In this document: positions 17,089 through 25,310 of the stretch, piece after piece
How positions within the stretch are numbered: the stretch's first letter is position 1
How the letters are laid out: each line of letters opens with the position of its first letter
The notes under the pieces: model-generated
The model's database searches: none
Told to the model about the DNA's origin: nothing
The model's input: only the letters and a program-made list of their open reading frames with translations
Assembly (NCBI GenBank): GCA_003220265.1
Contig: QHRW01000081.1
Span: 1 to 36,372 of the forward strand
Direction: 5' to 3'
From: Candidatus Rokuibacteriota bacterium
GTDB taxonomy: Bacteria > Methylomirabilota > Methylomirabilia > Rokubacteriales > CSP1-6
Length of the DNA: 36,372 nucleotides
Program-made: the position numbers and the translations under genes

Positions 17089-17574
17089 ATGAAGCTGCGC
17101 GTCACGCTGACGGTCAACGGCGAGCGCCACGAGGCACTGGTGCCCGTCCACAAGACGCTGCTCGAGGTGCTGCGCGAGGATCTCGGGCTCATCGGGACCA
17201 AGCACGGCTGCGAGCTCGGCGAGTGCGGCACGTGCACGGTCCTCGTGGACGGCGAGCCGGTGCTGTCCTGCCTGGCGCTGCCCGCCGAGCTCGAGAGCGC
17301 CGCCATCACCACGGTCGAGGGGATGGCGCGGGGCAGCGAGCTGCACCCGCTCCAGCAGGCCTTCGCCGAGCTGGGCGCCGCCCAGTGCGGCTACTGCACG
17401 CCGGGCGTGCTGCTGACGGCCCAGGCGTTGCTGGCCGACGAGCCCCAGCCCACGCGCCAGCGCATCAAAGAAGCGCTGGCCGGCAACCTCTGCCGCTGCA
17501 CCGGCTACACCAAGATCCTCGACGCCGTCGAGCTGGCCGCCCTGCGCATGACGACGGTGGGAGGGCGCGCATGA
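17089..17574 (+). CDS. hcrC: 4-hydroxybenzoyl-CoA reductase, gamma subunit (two [2Fe-2S] clusters)
   Basis: 161 aa, the normal size for the small iron-sulfur subunit of xanthine-oxidase-family enzymes. The plant-type ferredoxin cluster is bound by Cys41, Cys46, Cys49 and Cys61 (GCELGECGTC); the second cluster by Cys100, Cys103, Cys135 and Cys137 (CGYCTPG, CRCTGY). It passes electrons between the FAD subunit and the molybdenum centre. The family alone would fit any such hydroxylase; the HBCR assignment rests on the beta subunit at 20083. It is first in the operon and its stop overlaps the hcrA start (ATGA). Confidence 0.9.
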   Translation: MKLRVTLTVNGERHEALVPVHKTLLEVLREDLGLIGTKHGCELGECGTCTVLVDGEPVLSCLALPAELESAAITTVEGMARGSELHPLQQAFAELGAAQCGYCTPGVLLTAQALLADEPQPTRQRIKEALAGNLCRCTGYTKILDAVELAALRMTTVGGRA

Positions 17575-20039
17575 GTAAGGAAACCTTCCGGGTCGTCGGC
17601 CAGCCCCTGCCGAAGATCGACGCCTGGGGCAAGGTGACCGGCGAGACGCGCTACGCCGACGACCTCGTGCTGCCGCGCCTGGCTCACGGCAAGCTCCTGC
17701 GCAGCGCCCACGCCCACGCGCGCATCGTGTCGATCGACACCGCGCGCGCCCGCGCGCTGCCCGGCGTGCTGGCCGTCATCACCGGCCACGACCTGCCGCG
17801 CGTGAAGTTCGGCATCCTGCCCGTCTCGCAGGACGAGGAGGCCCTCTGCACCGAGAAGGTGCGCATGGTGGGCGATGCCGTGGCCGCCGTCGCCGCCGTG
17901 GACGAGGAGACGGCCGAGGCCGCCAGCCGCCTCATCGACGTGCACTACGAGCCGTTGCCGGCGCTGATGTCCATCCACGAGTCGCTCGCGCACCCCGAGG
18001 TGCGCATCCACGAGTACGGCGACGGCCCCAACGTGCACAAGAATGTCGCGCTGCAGTTCGGAGATGTAGACAAGGCCTTCGCGGAATCGCATCTCGTGAG
18101 AGAGGACGTCTTCTACTTCGAGGGCAACACGCATCTGCCGATGGAGCAGCACGCGGCGGTCGCCCACTGGATGGCCGACGGCAAGCTCACGCTCTGGTCC
18201 TCGACCCAGACGCCGCACTACGTGCACCGGCTGCTCGCCAAGATCCTCGACGTGCCGGGCGCCCACATCCGCGTGATCGCCGCACCGGTGGGCGGCGGCT
18301 TCGGCGGCAAGCTCGATCCGTTCGCCCACGAGATCGCCGCCTGCAAGCTCTCGCAGCTCACCGGCCGTCCGGTCAAGATCACCTGCACGCGCGAGGAGGT
18401 CTTCTACATCCACCGCGGACGGCATCCTGTGCTGATGTGGCTCAAGACCGGCTTCACGAAGGACGGCGACATTACCGGCTCTCACATCCGCACGTGGCTC
18501 GACGGTGGCGCCTACGGGTCCTACGGCGTGGCGTCCACGTTCTACACGGGCGTCATCAACCCCGTGACGTACAAGATGCCGGTCTACAAGTTCGAGGGCG
18601 CGCGCGTGTTCACCAACAAGCCGCCGTGCGGGCCCAAGCGCGGCCACGGCACGCCGCAGCCGCGCTTCGCGCTCGAATGCCAGCTCGACAAGGCGGCCGA
18701 GCAGCTCGGCCTCGATCCCGCCGACCTGCGCAAGCGCATCCTCGTCGAGCCCTTCACGAAGACGGCCAACCACCTCACGGTGACCACGATCGGGCTCGGC
18801 GAGTGCATCGACAAGGTGGTGGAGGCCTCCGGCTGGCGTGACAAGCGCGCGCGCTACGCGGAGGCGGCCAGGGACACCGGCGCCAAGCCGCTGTGGCAGC
18901 CGCGCACGCGCAAGGGGATCGGCATCGCCGGTTCCGCGTACATGACCGGCGCCGGAACGGCGATCTACTGGAACAACATGCCGCACTCGGGCGTCGTGAT
19001 TCGCGCCGATCGCAGCGGCGCGGTGGCAGTGCTGTGCGGCGCCACCGACATCGGCCAGGGCTCCGACTCGATCCTCGCCTACCTGCCGGCCGAGGTGCTG
19101 GGCATCGAGCCCAAGGACGTCCACGTCCACCCGGCCGACACCAGCCTCACGCCGGTGGACCTCGGGTCCTATTCCTCACGCGTGACGCTCATGTGCGGCA
19201 TGGCGGCGATCCAGGCGGCCACGCGGCTGCGCGAGGTGATGACGCGCGCGGTGGGGCGCAAGCTGAACGTCACACCGGACCGCATCGTGTTCCGCGAGCG
19301 CAAGGTGGGCGTGCTGGAGGACTGGGACAAGGCGGTGCCGTTCCCCCAGGCCGTGGAGCTGGCCGAGGCGATGCACGGCGTGCTGGCGTTTCCCGGCTCG
19401 TACGCGCCGCCCAAGCGCGCGGGCAAGTACAAGGGCGGGGGCGTGGGGCCGTCGCCCTGCTATTCCTACTCGGCGTGCGTCGTCGAGCTCACCGTGGACG
19501 AGGACACGGGCTGGATCACCCTTGGTGAAATCTGGATCGCCCACGACATCGGCCGTGCTCTGAATCCACTCCTGGTCGAAGGTCAAATCGAAGGTTCTGT
19601 TTACATGGGCATCGGCGAGGCCCTCATGGAGGGCCAGGTCTTTCGCAAGGGGCTGCACAAGTCCCCCTCGATGCTCGAATACAAGAGCCCGACGACGCTG
19701 GAGACGCCCGAGATCCACACGTACCTGGTGGAGACCGACGATCCGGAAGGCCCGTTCGGCGCGAAGGAAGCAGGGCAGGGTCCGTTGCTACCCGTAATTC
19801 CCGCGATCGCGAATGCGATCTACCATGCCGTCGGCGTGCGCCTCGACCAGGTGCCGATCACCCCCGACATGGTATTGCGCGGTCTCGAGCTCAAGCGCCA
19901 GGGCAAGCCCGCGCGCATCGGCCCCGACAAGCTCCCGCTCTTCCGCTTCAAGGATCCGATCGTGGTGGAGTCCGCGTTCGGCCAGGTCGCCGAGGCCATC
20001 GCCGTGCGCCCCTTTGCCGAGCCGGCAACCTTCTCATGA
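17571..20039 (+). CDS. hcrA: 4-hydroxybenzoyl-CoA reductase, alpha (molybdenum) subunit
   Basis: 822 aa; the Thauera enzyme is, as I recall, near 770, so this one is somewhat longer. It has the xanthine-oxidase-type molybdopterin subunit: N-terminal domain PLPKIDAWGKVTGETRYADD, cofactor loops VGGGFGGK (240-247) and TDIGQGSD, a substrate loop CGPKRGHGTPQPRF in place of the CoxL AYRGAGR, and the catalytic Glu733 in FGAKEAGQG. The GAKEA form, rather than the GVKGxGE of CO or xanthine dehydrogenases, agrees with HcrA. It should remove the para-hydroxyl of 4-hydroxybenzoyl-CoA reductively, giving benzoyl-CoA and water, in the cytoplasm. A GGGAGG precedes the ATG. Confidence 0.88.
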   Translation: MSKETFRVVGQPLPKIDAWGKVTGETRYADDLVLPRLAHGKLLRSAHAHARIVSIDTARARALPGVLAVITGHDLPRVKFGILPVSQDEEALCTEKVRMVGDAVAAVAAVDEETAEAASRLIDVHYEPLPALMSIHESLAHPEVRIHEYGDGPNVHKNVALQFGDVDKAFAESHLVREDVFYFEGNTHLPMEQHAAVAHWMADGKLTLWSSTQTPHYVHRLLAKILDVPGAHIRVIAAPVGGGFGGKLDPFAHEIAACKLSQLTGRPVKITCTREEVFYIHRGRHPVLMWLKTGFTKDGDITGSHIRTWLDGGAYGSYGVASTFYTGVINPVTYKMPVYKFEGARVFTNKPPCGPKRGHGTPQPRFALECQLDKAAEQLGLDPADLRKRILVEPFTKTANHLTVTTIGLGECIDKVVEASGWRDKRARYAEAARDTGAKPLWQPRTRKGIGIAGSAYMTGAGTAIYWNNMPHSGVVIRADRSGAVAVLCGATDIGQGSDSILAYLPAEVLGIEPKDVHVHPADTSLTPVDLGSYSSRVTLMCGMAAIQAATRLREVMTRAVGRKLNVTPDRIVFRERKVGVLEDWDKAVPFPQAVELAEAMHGVLAFPGSYAPPKRAGKYKGGGVGPSPCYSYSACVVELTVDEDTGWITLGEIWIAHDIGRALNPLLVEGQIEGSVYMGIGEALMEGQVFRKGLHKSPSMLEYKSPTTLETPEIHTYLVETDDPEGPFGAKEAGQGPLLPVIPAIANAIYHAVGVRLDQVPITPDMVLRGLELKRQGKPARIGPDKLPLFRFKDPIVVESAFGQVAEAIAVRPFAEPATFS

Positions 20040-20082
20040 CAGCCCACCCACGCATCTATCCGTGCAAGCGGGGCCCGCTACA

Positions 20083-21093
20083 ATGATGCGCTTGCCGGCG
20101 TTCGACTACGTGGCGGCGAAGACCGTCGAGGAGGCGCTGCGCGCGCTAGCGGACGCGGGGCCCGACGGGATGCTGGTGGCCGGCGGCACCGACCTCTATC
20201 CCAACATGAAGCGGAGGCAGTTCGAGCCGAAGACGCTCGTCGGCTTGCGCGCCATCAAGGAGCTGCGCGGTGTCAGCGGCTCGGCGCGCGAGGGCGTGAC
20301 GATCGGCGCGTGCACGACGCTGACGGCGGTGGCGAGTCATCCGGGCGTCGCGCGCGATTATCCGGCGCTGGCCACGGCGGCCGGCGTGGTGTCCTCGCCG
20401 CAGCTTCGCAACATGGGCACGCTCGGCGGAAATGTGTGCGTGGATACGCGCTGCAACTACTATAACCAGACGTACGAGTGGCGAAAGGCGATCGGCTTCT
20501 GCATGAAGAAGGACGGCGACATCTGCCTGGTCGCGCCCGGCAGCGACCGCTGCTGGGCGGTCTCGTCGTCCGACACCGCGCCCGTGCTGTGGAGCCTGGG
20601 CGCGCGCCTGCGCCTGCACGGCCCCGGCGGTGAGCGGACGATTCCGGTGGCGGCGCTCTTCCACGACGACGGTATCGCGTATCTCGCCAAGCGCCCCGAC
20701 GAGATCGTCACCGAGATCCTGCTGCCGCCGGCGGACGGCTGGCGCTCGGTCTATCTCAAGCTGCGGCGTCGCGGGTCGTTCGATTTCCCGATCCTCGGCG
20801 TCGCGGTGGCCCTGAGGCTGGAGGGCGACGTGGTGCGCGAGGCGCGCGTGGTGCTGGGCGCCGTCGCCTCCGTGCCGCGCGAGGCGCCGAAGGCGGCCGA
20901 GGCGCTGGTGGGCCGGCGGCTCACCACGGAGACGATCGAGGCGGCGGCGGAGGCGGCGGCGGGCCCGGCCAGACCGCTGGACAACACCGACCTCACGCAT
21001 CCCTACCGCAAGAAGGTCGCGCGCGTCTTCGTGGCCCGCGCCCTCGCCCGGCTGGCGGGGCTGGACCACGGCCCGTCCATGGAGGTCGCGTGA
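20083..21093 (+). CDS. hcrB: 4-hydroxybenzoyl-CoA reductase, beta (FAD and [4Fe-4S]) subunit
   Basis: 336 aa. FAD-binding motifs LVAGGTDLYP (32-41) and GTLGGNVC (112-119) mark the flavin subunit of the xanthine-oxidase family. Between them and the rest sits an insertion containing VDTRCNYYNQ, GFC, DIC and DRC: Cys124, Cys140, Cys148 and Cys157, spaced 16-8-9. This is the [4Fe-4S]-binding loop that, in this family, is characteristic of 4-hydroxybenzoyl-CoA reductase and lets it take low-potential electrons from ferredoxin and run in the reducing direction. ATG 20083 is used (a second ATG follows directly); the ribosome site is weak. The stop overlaps the next GTG (GTGA). Confidence 0.92.
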   Translation: MMRLPAFDYVAAKTVEEALRALADAGPDGMLVAGGTDLYPNMKRRQFEPKTLVGLRAIKELRGVSGSAREGVTIGACTTLTAVASHPGVARDYPALATAAGVVSSPQLRNMGTLGGNVCVDTRCNYYNQTYEWRKAIGFCMKKDGDICLVAPGSDRCWAVSSSDTAPVLWSLGARLRLHGPGGERTIPVAALFHDDGIAYLAKRPDEIVTEILLPPADGWRSVYLKLRRRGSFDFPILGVAVALRLEGDVVREARVVLGAVASVPREAPKAAEALVGRRLTTETIEAAAEAAAGPARPLDNTDLTHPYRKKVARVFVARALARLAGLDHGPSMEVA

Positions 21094-21638
21094 CCTCGCT
21101 GGGCGCGCGCATCAAGGCGCTGCGGCTGGAGCGCGACCTGCAGCAGCGGCAGCTCGCCGAGAAGGCCGAGCTGACGCCCAGCATGGTCTCGCAGATCGAG
21201 TCCGGCCGGCTCACGCCCTCGCTCAACACGCTCGGCAAGATCGCCGCCGCGCTCGGCGTGCCGATCGCCACGCTCTTCGACGGCGAGCCGGCCGGCCGCA
21301 TCCAGGTGACGCGCAAGAAGGACTACCCCGTGGTGTCCTTCGACGGCTCCTCGGAGAAGTGGACCGTGCTCGGCGCCGGGCTCTTCGAGGGCAAGATCCG
21401 CGCGGTCGTGTCCACGCTCGATGCGCGGGCCAAGGGCGTCAAGACCGAGAAGGTCCTCATCAAGCCGGGCCAGATGAAGCTCTTCTACGTGCTGGACGGC
21501 GAGGTCGGACTGCACTACAACGGCGAGCGGCAGACGCTCGAGACCGGCGACAGCGCCCTGCTCGATGGGGGGCTGCCGCACGGCTGGGAAAACCTCGGCA
21601 CCCGGAAGGCCCGCGTCCTCTGGGTGATCCTCGGCTAG
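21090..21638 (+). CDS. XRE-family regulator with C-terminal cupin domain
   Basis: 182 aa from GTG 21090, overlapping the hcrB stop. Residues 5-62 are an XRE helix-turn-helix (LGARIKALRLERDLQQRQLA, MVSQIESGRLTPSLNTLGKI); residues about 110-180 form a cupin barrel (FYVLDGEVGLHYNGERQTL, GDSALLDGGLPHGWENLG) that could bind a ligand. It sits inside the hcr-box operon, so it is probably the local repressor, sensing an aromatic acid or CoA ester. It is not BoxR, which carries a shikimate-kinase-like domain instead. TTCAGTA repeats over the operon promoter are its likely target (inference). Confidence 0.88.
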   Translation: MTSLGARIKALRLERDLQQRQLAEKAELTPSMVSQIESGRLTPSLNTLGKIAAALGVPIATLFDGEPAGRIQVTRKKDYPVVSFDGSSEKWTVLGAGLFEGKIRAVVSTLDARAKGVKTEKVLIKPGQMKLFYVLDGEVGLHYNGERQTLETGDSALLDGGLPHGWENLGTRKARVLWVILG

Positions 21639-21649
21639 GAGTCAGCGCC

Positions 21650-23323
21650 ATGGCGGAGAGCGGCGAGCGGGTGACGGTCGACTTCCGGACGGAGCCGTCG
21701 CGCTACAAGCACTGGCGGCTGGCCTTCGACGGCCGCGTCGCCACGCTGAGCATGGACGTCCGCGAGGACGGCGGCCTGGCCCCGGGCTACGAGCTGAAGC
21801 TGAACTCCTACGACCTCGGCGTGGACATCGAGCTCTACGACGCGATCCAGCGGCTGCGCTTGGAGCATCCCGAGGTCGGCGCGGTCATCCTGGCCTCGGC
21901 CAAGGAGCGCGTGTTCTGCGCCGGCGCCAACATCCGCATGCTGGGCCGCGCCTCCCACGGCTTCAAGGTGAACTTCTGCAAGTTCACCAACGAGACGCGC
22001 AACGCGATGGAGGAGGCCTCGGCCGAGTCGGGCCAGTCGTGGGTGTGCATGGTCAACGGGCCGTGCGCCGGCGGCGGTTACGAGCTGGCGCTGGCGTGCC
22101 GGCACATCGTGATGGCGGACGACGGCAACACGTCGGTGGCGCTGCCCGAGGTGCCGCTGCTGGCGGTGCTGCCGGGCACGGGCGGGCTCACCCGCCTCAC
22201 CGACAAGCGCAAGGTGCGCCGCGACCGCGCGGATTACTTCTGCACGCTCGAGGAAGGCGTCAAGGGCAAGCGGGCGGTGGAGTGGAACCTGGTCGACGAG
22301 GTGGTCCCGCGCACGAAGCTGGACGAGACCACGAAGCGGCGAGCGAGCGAGCTGGCCGCGAAGACCGACCGGCCGGCCGGCGCGCGCGGCGTCGCGCTCA
22401 CGCCGCTCGAGCGGCGCGTCGAGGGCGACCGCATCGCCTATCGCTGGGTGACGTGCGCGATCGATCGGGGCCGCGGCGTGGCCGAGATCACCGTGGCGGC
22501 GCCGGGGGCGCCACCGCCGGCCGACCCCGCGGGCGTCCAGGCGCAGGGCGTGGCGTTCTGGCCGCTGGCCGTCGCGCGCGAGCTGGACGACCTGATCCTG
22601 CACCTGCGCGTCAACGAGGAGGCCATCGGCCTCTGGGTGCTGAAGACGACGGGCAGCGCGGACCTCGTCGAAGCCTACGATCGACTGCTCGAGCAGCACG
22701 CCGGCCACTGGCTGGTGCGCGAGATCCGCCTCTACCTCAAGCGCACGCTCAAGCGGCTCGACGTCACCTCGCGCTCGCTCTTCGCGCTGATCGAGCCGGG
22801 CTCGTGCTTTGCCGGCACGCTGCTGGAGCTGGCGCTGGCCTGCGATCGCTCGTACATGCTCGACGGCACCCGCGAGGGTGACGACGCCCCCGCGGCCACG
22901 CTGAGGCTGACGCCGATGAACTTCGGCGCGTACCCGATGCCCAACGGCCTCAGCCGCCTGGACAGCCGCTTCCTGGCCGAGCCCGGGCGCGTGGACGACC
23001 TCAAGGGGCGCCTGGGCCAGGATCTCGACGCGGCGGCGGCGAGCGAGGCGGGCCTGGTGACGTTCACGCCGGACGACATCGACTGGGACGACGAGGTGCG
23101 CATCGCCATCGAGGAGCGCGCAGCGTTCTCGCCCGACGCGCTGACCGGCATGGAAGCCTCGCTGCGCTTCGGCGGGCCGGAGACGCTGGAGACCAAGATC
23201 TTCGCGCGACTGTCGGCCTGGCAGAACTGGATCTTCCAGCGGCCGAACGCGGTGGGAGACAAGGGGGCGCTGCACGTGTACGGCACCGGCCAGCGGGCCG
23301 AGTTCGACCGGAGGAGAGTGTGA
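21650..23323 (+). CDS. boxC: 2,3-epoxybenzoyl-CoA dihydrolase BoxC (benzoyl-CoA-dihydrodiol lyase)
   Basis: 557 aa, the length expected of BoxC. It has two crotonase-like halves: GAVILASAKERVFCAGANIRML and MVNGPCAGGGYELALACRH in the N-terminal half, ALIEPGSCFAGTLLELALACDRSY in the C-terminal half; a conserved TPMNFGAYPMPNGLSRLDSRF follows. BoxC opens the ring of 2,3-epoxybenzoyl-CoA with two waters, giving 3,4-dehydroadipyl-CoA semialdehyde and formate. AGGAG stands about 9 nt before ATG 21650. The stop overlaps the boxB ATG (TGATG), and boxC-boxB adjacency is standard for the pathway. Confidence 0.93.
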   Translation: MAESGERVTVDFRTEPSRYKHWRLAFDGRVATLSMDVREDGGLAPGYELKLNSYDLGVDIELYDAIQRLRLEHPEVGAVILASAKERVFCAGANIRMLGRASHGFKVNFCKFTNETRNAMEEASAESGQSWVCMVNGPCAGGGYELALACRHIVMADDGNTSVALPEVPLLAVLPGTGGLTRLTDKRKVRRDRADYFCTLEEGVKGKRAVEWNLVDEVVPRTKLDETTKRRASELAAKTDRPAGARGVALTPLERRVEGDRIAYRWVTCAIDRGRGVAEITVAAPGAPPPADPAGVQAQGVAFWPLAVARELDDLILHLRVNEEAIGLWVLKTTGSADLVEAYDRLLEQHAGHWLVREIRLYLKRTLKRLDVTSRSLFALIEPGSCFAGTLLELALACDRSYMLDGTREGDDAPAATLRLTPMNFGAYPMPNGLSRLDSRFLAEPGRVDDLKGRLGQDLDAAAASEAGLVTFTPDDIDWDDEVRIAIEERAAFSPDALTGMEASLRFGGPETLETKIFARLSAWQNWIFQRPNAVGDKGALHVYGTGQRAEFDRRRV

Positions 23324-24771
23324 TGGCGCGCGTCGATTACACCGAGCGCATCCCCAACAACGTCAGCCTGGCCGAGAACCGCCGGCTCCTGAGGGCGCTC
23401 GAAGAGTGGCAGCCGCGCTATCTCGACTGGTGGCGCGAGATGGGGCCCGAGGGCTTCCAGGCCCGGGACGTCTACCTCCGCACCGCCATCAGCGTGGATC
23501 CGCAAGGCTGGGCGCACTTCGACTGGGTGAAGATGCCGGACTATCGCTGGGGCATCTTCCTGGCCGAGCCCGAGCGCGGCCGCACGATCGCCTTCGGCGA
23601 CAACAAGGGCGCACCGGCGTGGCAGGACGTCCCCGGCGAGCACCGCGGCACCCTGCGCCGGTTGATCGTCACCCAGGGCGACACGGAGCCCGCCTCCGTC
23701 GAGCAGCAGCGCCACCTGGGCCGCACGACGCCCTCGCTCTACGACCTGCGCAACCTCTTCCAGGTCAACGTCGAGGAGGGCCGCCATCTGTGGGCGATGG
23801 TGTACCTGCTGCACGCGCACTTCGGCCGCGACGGCCGCGAGGAGGCCGACGCGCTCCTGCAGCGGCGCTCCGGCGACTCGGACAAGCCGCGCATCCTGGG
23901 CGCCTTCAACGAGCGCACGCCCGACTGGCTGTCGTTCTTCATGTTCAGCTTCTTCACCGACCGCGACGGCAAGTACCAGCTGGCCGCGCTGGCCGAGAGC
24001 GGCTTCGATCCGCTCTCACGCACCTGCCGCTTCATGCTCACCGAGGAAGCCCACCACATGTTCGTGGGCGAGGCGGGGATCTCGCGCGTGGTCCAGAAGA
24101 CCTGCGAGCTGATGCGCGAGCACAAGACGGCCGAGGTGAGCCGGTACGGCGGCATCGACCTGGCCATGATCCAGCGCTACCTCAACTTCCACTTTTCGGT
24201 CTCGCTCGACCTCTTCGGCTCGGAGATCTCGACCAACGCGGCCAACTTCTACACGGCCGGCCTCAAGGGGCGCTTCGAGGAGACCAAGAAGACGGACGAC
24301 CACCTGCTGCGGGAGGCGACGTACCCGGTGACGTGCGCCGAGGGCGGCCGCATCAAGGTGGCGGAGGAGCCGGCGCTCACCGCGCTCAACGAGCGGCTGC
24401 GCGACGACTACGTGGCCGACTGCCAGCGGGGCGTCGATCGCTGGAACGCGGTGATCAAGCGCCACGGCCTCGACGCCGAGCTGCGGCTGCCCCACCGCGG
24501 CTTCCATCGCGCGATCGGCAACTTCGCCGACCTGCACGTCTCACCCGACGGCCGCGTCGTCAGCGCCGCCGAGTGGGAGGCGCAGCGCGCGGCCTGGCTG
24601 CCCACGCCCGCCGACCAGGCGCACGTGGCCTCGCTCATGACCCCGGTGGTCGAGCCCGGCAAGTTCGCGGGGTGGATCGCGCCGCCCGCGCGCGGCATCA
24701 ACAGCCAGCCCGTCGAGTTCGAGTACGTGAAGCTGAGCGTGCGGGCCGGCGAGGAGGGACGTCATGGCTGA
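23323..24771 (+). CDS. boxB: Benzoyl-CoA 2,3-epoxidase, oxygenase component BoxB
   Basis: 482 aa from ATG 23323, 6 nt after GAGGAG; the preceding GTG is too close to it. It is a class I di-iron epoxidase. Candidate iron ligands are Glu122, Glu152, His155 (VEEGRH), Asp213 and Glu242/His245 (LTEEAHHMF); this set matches the known BoxB ligands at a constant offset of two residues as I remember them. It uses O2 and electrons from BoxA to make 2,3-epoxybenzoyl-CoA. BoxA, the FAD/ferredoxin reductase, is absent from the window. The gene overlaps the next one by 8 bp. Confidence 0.94.
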   Translation: MARVDYTERIPNNVSLAENRRLLRALEEWQPRYLDWWREMGPEGFQARDVYLRTAISVDPQGWAHFDWVKMPDYRWGIFLAEPERGRTIAFGDNKGAPAWQDVPGEHRGTLRRLIVTQGDTEPASVEQQRHLGRTTPSLYDLRNLFQVNVEEGRHLWAMVYLLHAHFGRDGREEADALLQRRSGDSDKPRILGAFNERTPDWLSFFMFSFFTDRDGKYQLAALAESGFDPLSRTCRFMLTEEAHHMFVGEAGISRVVQKTCELMREHKTAEVSRYGGIDLAMIQRYLNFHFSVSLDLFGSEISTNAANFYTAGLKGRFEETKKTDDHLLREATYPVTCAEGGRIKVAEEPALTALNERLRDDYVADCQRGVDRWNAVIKRHGLDAELRLPHRGFHRAIGNFADLHVSPDGRVVSAAEWEAQRAAWLPTPADQAHVASLMTPVVEPGKFAGWIAPPARGINSQPVEFEYVKLSVRAGEEGRHG

Positions 24772-25213
24772 GCCGATCGTTCCACCGGGCTTCGGCCCGC
24801 CGCTGGGGATGTACTCGCACGGCATGGTCGTGCGCGCCGGCGATCTCGTGATCGTGGCCGGCCAGGTCGGGCTCGGCGCCGACGGCCGCGTGCCCGGCGA
24901 CGACGTCATCAGCCAGACCAAGCAGGCACTGGAGAACGTGCGGGCGGTGGTGGAGGCGGCCGGGTGCACGATGCGCGACGTCGTGCGCCTGCAGACGTTC
25001 CTCACGCGGGCCGAGGACATCCCCGGCTTCATGAAGGCGCGCCAGGAGCTGTTCCCGACTTACTTCCCGGACAAGGTCTACCCGCCCAACACGCTGCTGG
25101 TGGTGGACCGCCTGGTGCGCCCGGAGCTCCGCGTGGAGGTCGAGGCGATGGCCGTCCGCCATCGCCGCCCGACCACGAAGAAGCCGACCCGTCGCGCCCG
25201 CCGCCGGCGATAA
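24764..25213 (+). CDS. RidA/YjgF-family protein coupled to boxB
   Basis: 149 aa from ATG 24764, overlapping boxB by 8 bp, with a GAGGAGG just upstream. RidA fold: MYSHGMVVRAGDLVIVAGQVG, then TKQALENVRAVVEAAGCTMRDVV, VRLQTFLT, and NTLLVVDRLVRPELRVEVEAMAV near the end. A Lys/Arg-rich tail of about 18 residues is added. RidA proteins hydrolyse reactive enamines/imines or, in some aromatic pathways, deaminate 2-aminomuconate. With no nitrogen in the benzoyl-CoA route, its job here is unclear; it may handle a reactive intermediate or act as a CoA-ester or enol hydrolase-like helper. Last gene of the operon. Confidence 0.85.
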   Translation: MAEPIVPPGFGPPLGMYSHGMVVRAGDLVIVAGQVGLGADGRVPGDDVISQTKQALENVRAVVEAAGCTMRDVVRLQTFLTRAEDIPGFMKARQELFPTYFPDKVYPPNTLLVVDRLVRPELRVEVEAMAVRHRRPTTKKPTRRARRRR

Positions 25214-25220
25214 AGCAGAA

Positions 25221-25264
25221 CGGGGCGCCCCCACCGCGAACAAGTCCGCGGCTGAGGCGCCCCG
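25221..25264. terminator. Large hairpin between convergent genes
   Basis: A 9-bp outer stem (25221-25229 with 25256-25264, CGGGGCGCC/GGCGCCCCG) encloses a 5-bp inner stem (25234-25238 with 25247-25251). It lies 8 nt beyond the ridA stop and upstream of a convergent stop at 25311. It may serve as a bidirectional terminator, though it lacks U-tracts. Confidence 0.5.
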
Positions 25265-25310
25265 CCTGGTCACGCCGTCCCCAGGTCCGCCCCTGGACGA
25301 CGCGACGAAG

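Noticed and set aside
17571..20039. CO dehydrogenase (CoxL) or xanthine dehydrogenase as the identity of the Mo subunit
   Set aside because: The CoxL AYRGAGR loop is replaced by CGPKRGHGT, the active-site Glu lies in GAKEA, and the partner flavin subunit has the HBCR-type cluster.
21090..21638. Call of BoxR for the operon's regulator
   Set aside because: BoxR combines an XRE domain with a shikimate-kinase-like domain; here the second domain is a cupin and the protein is only 182 aa.
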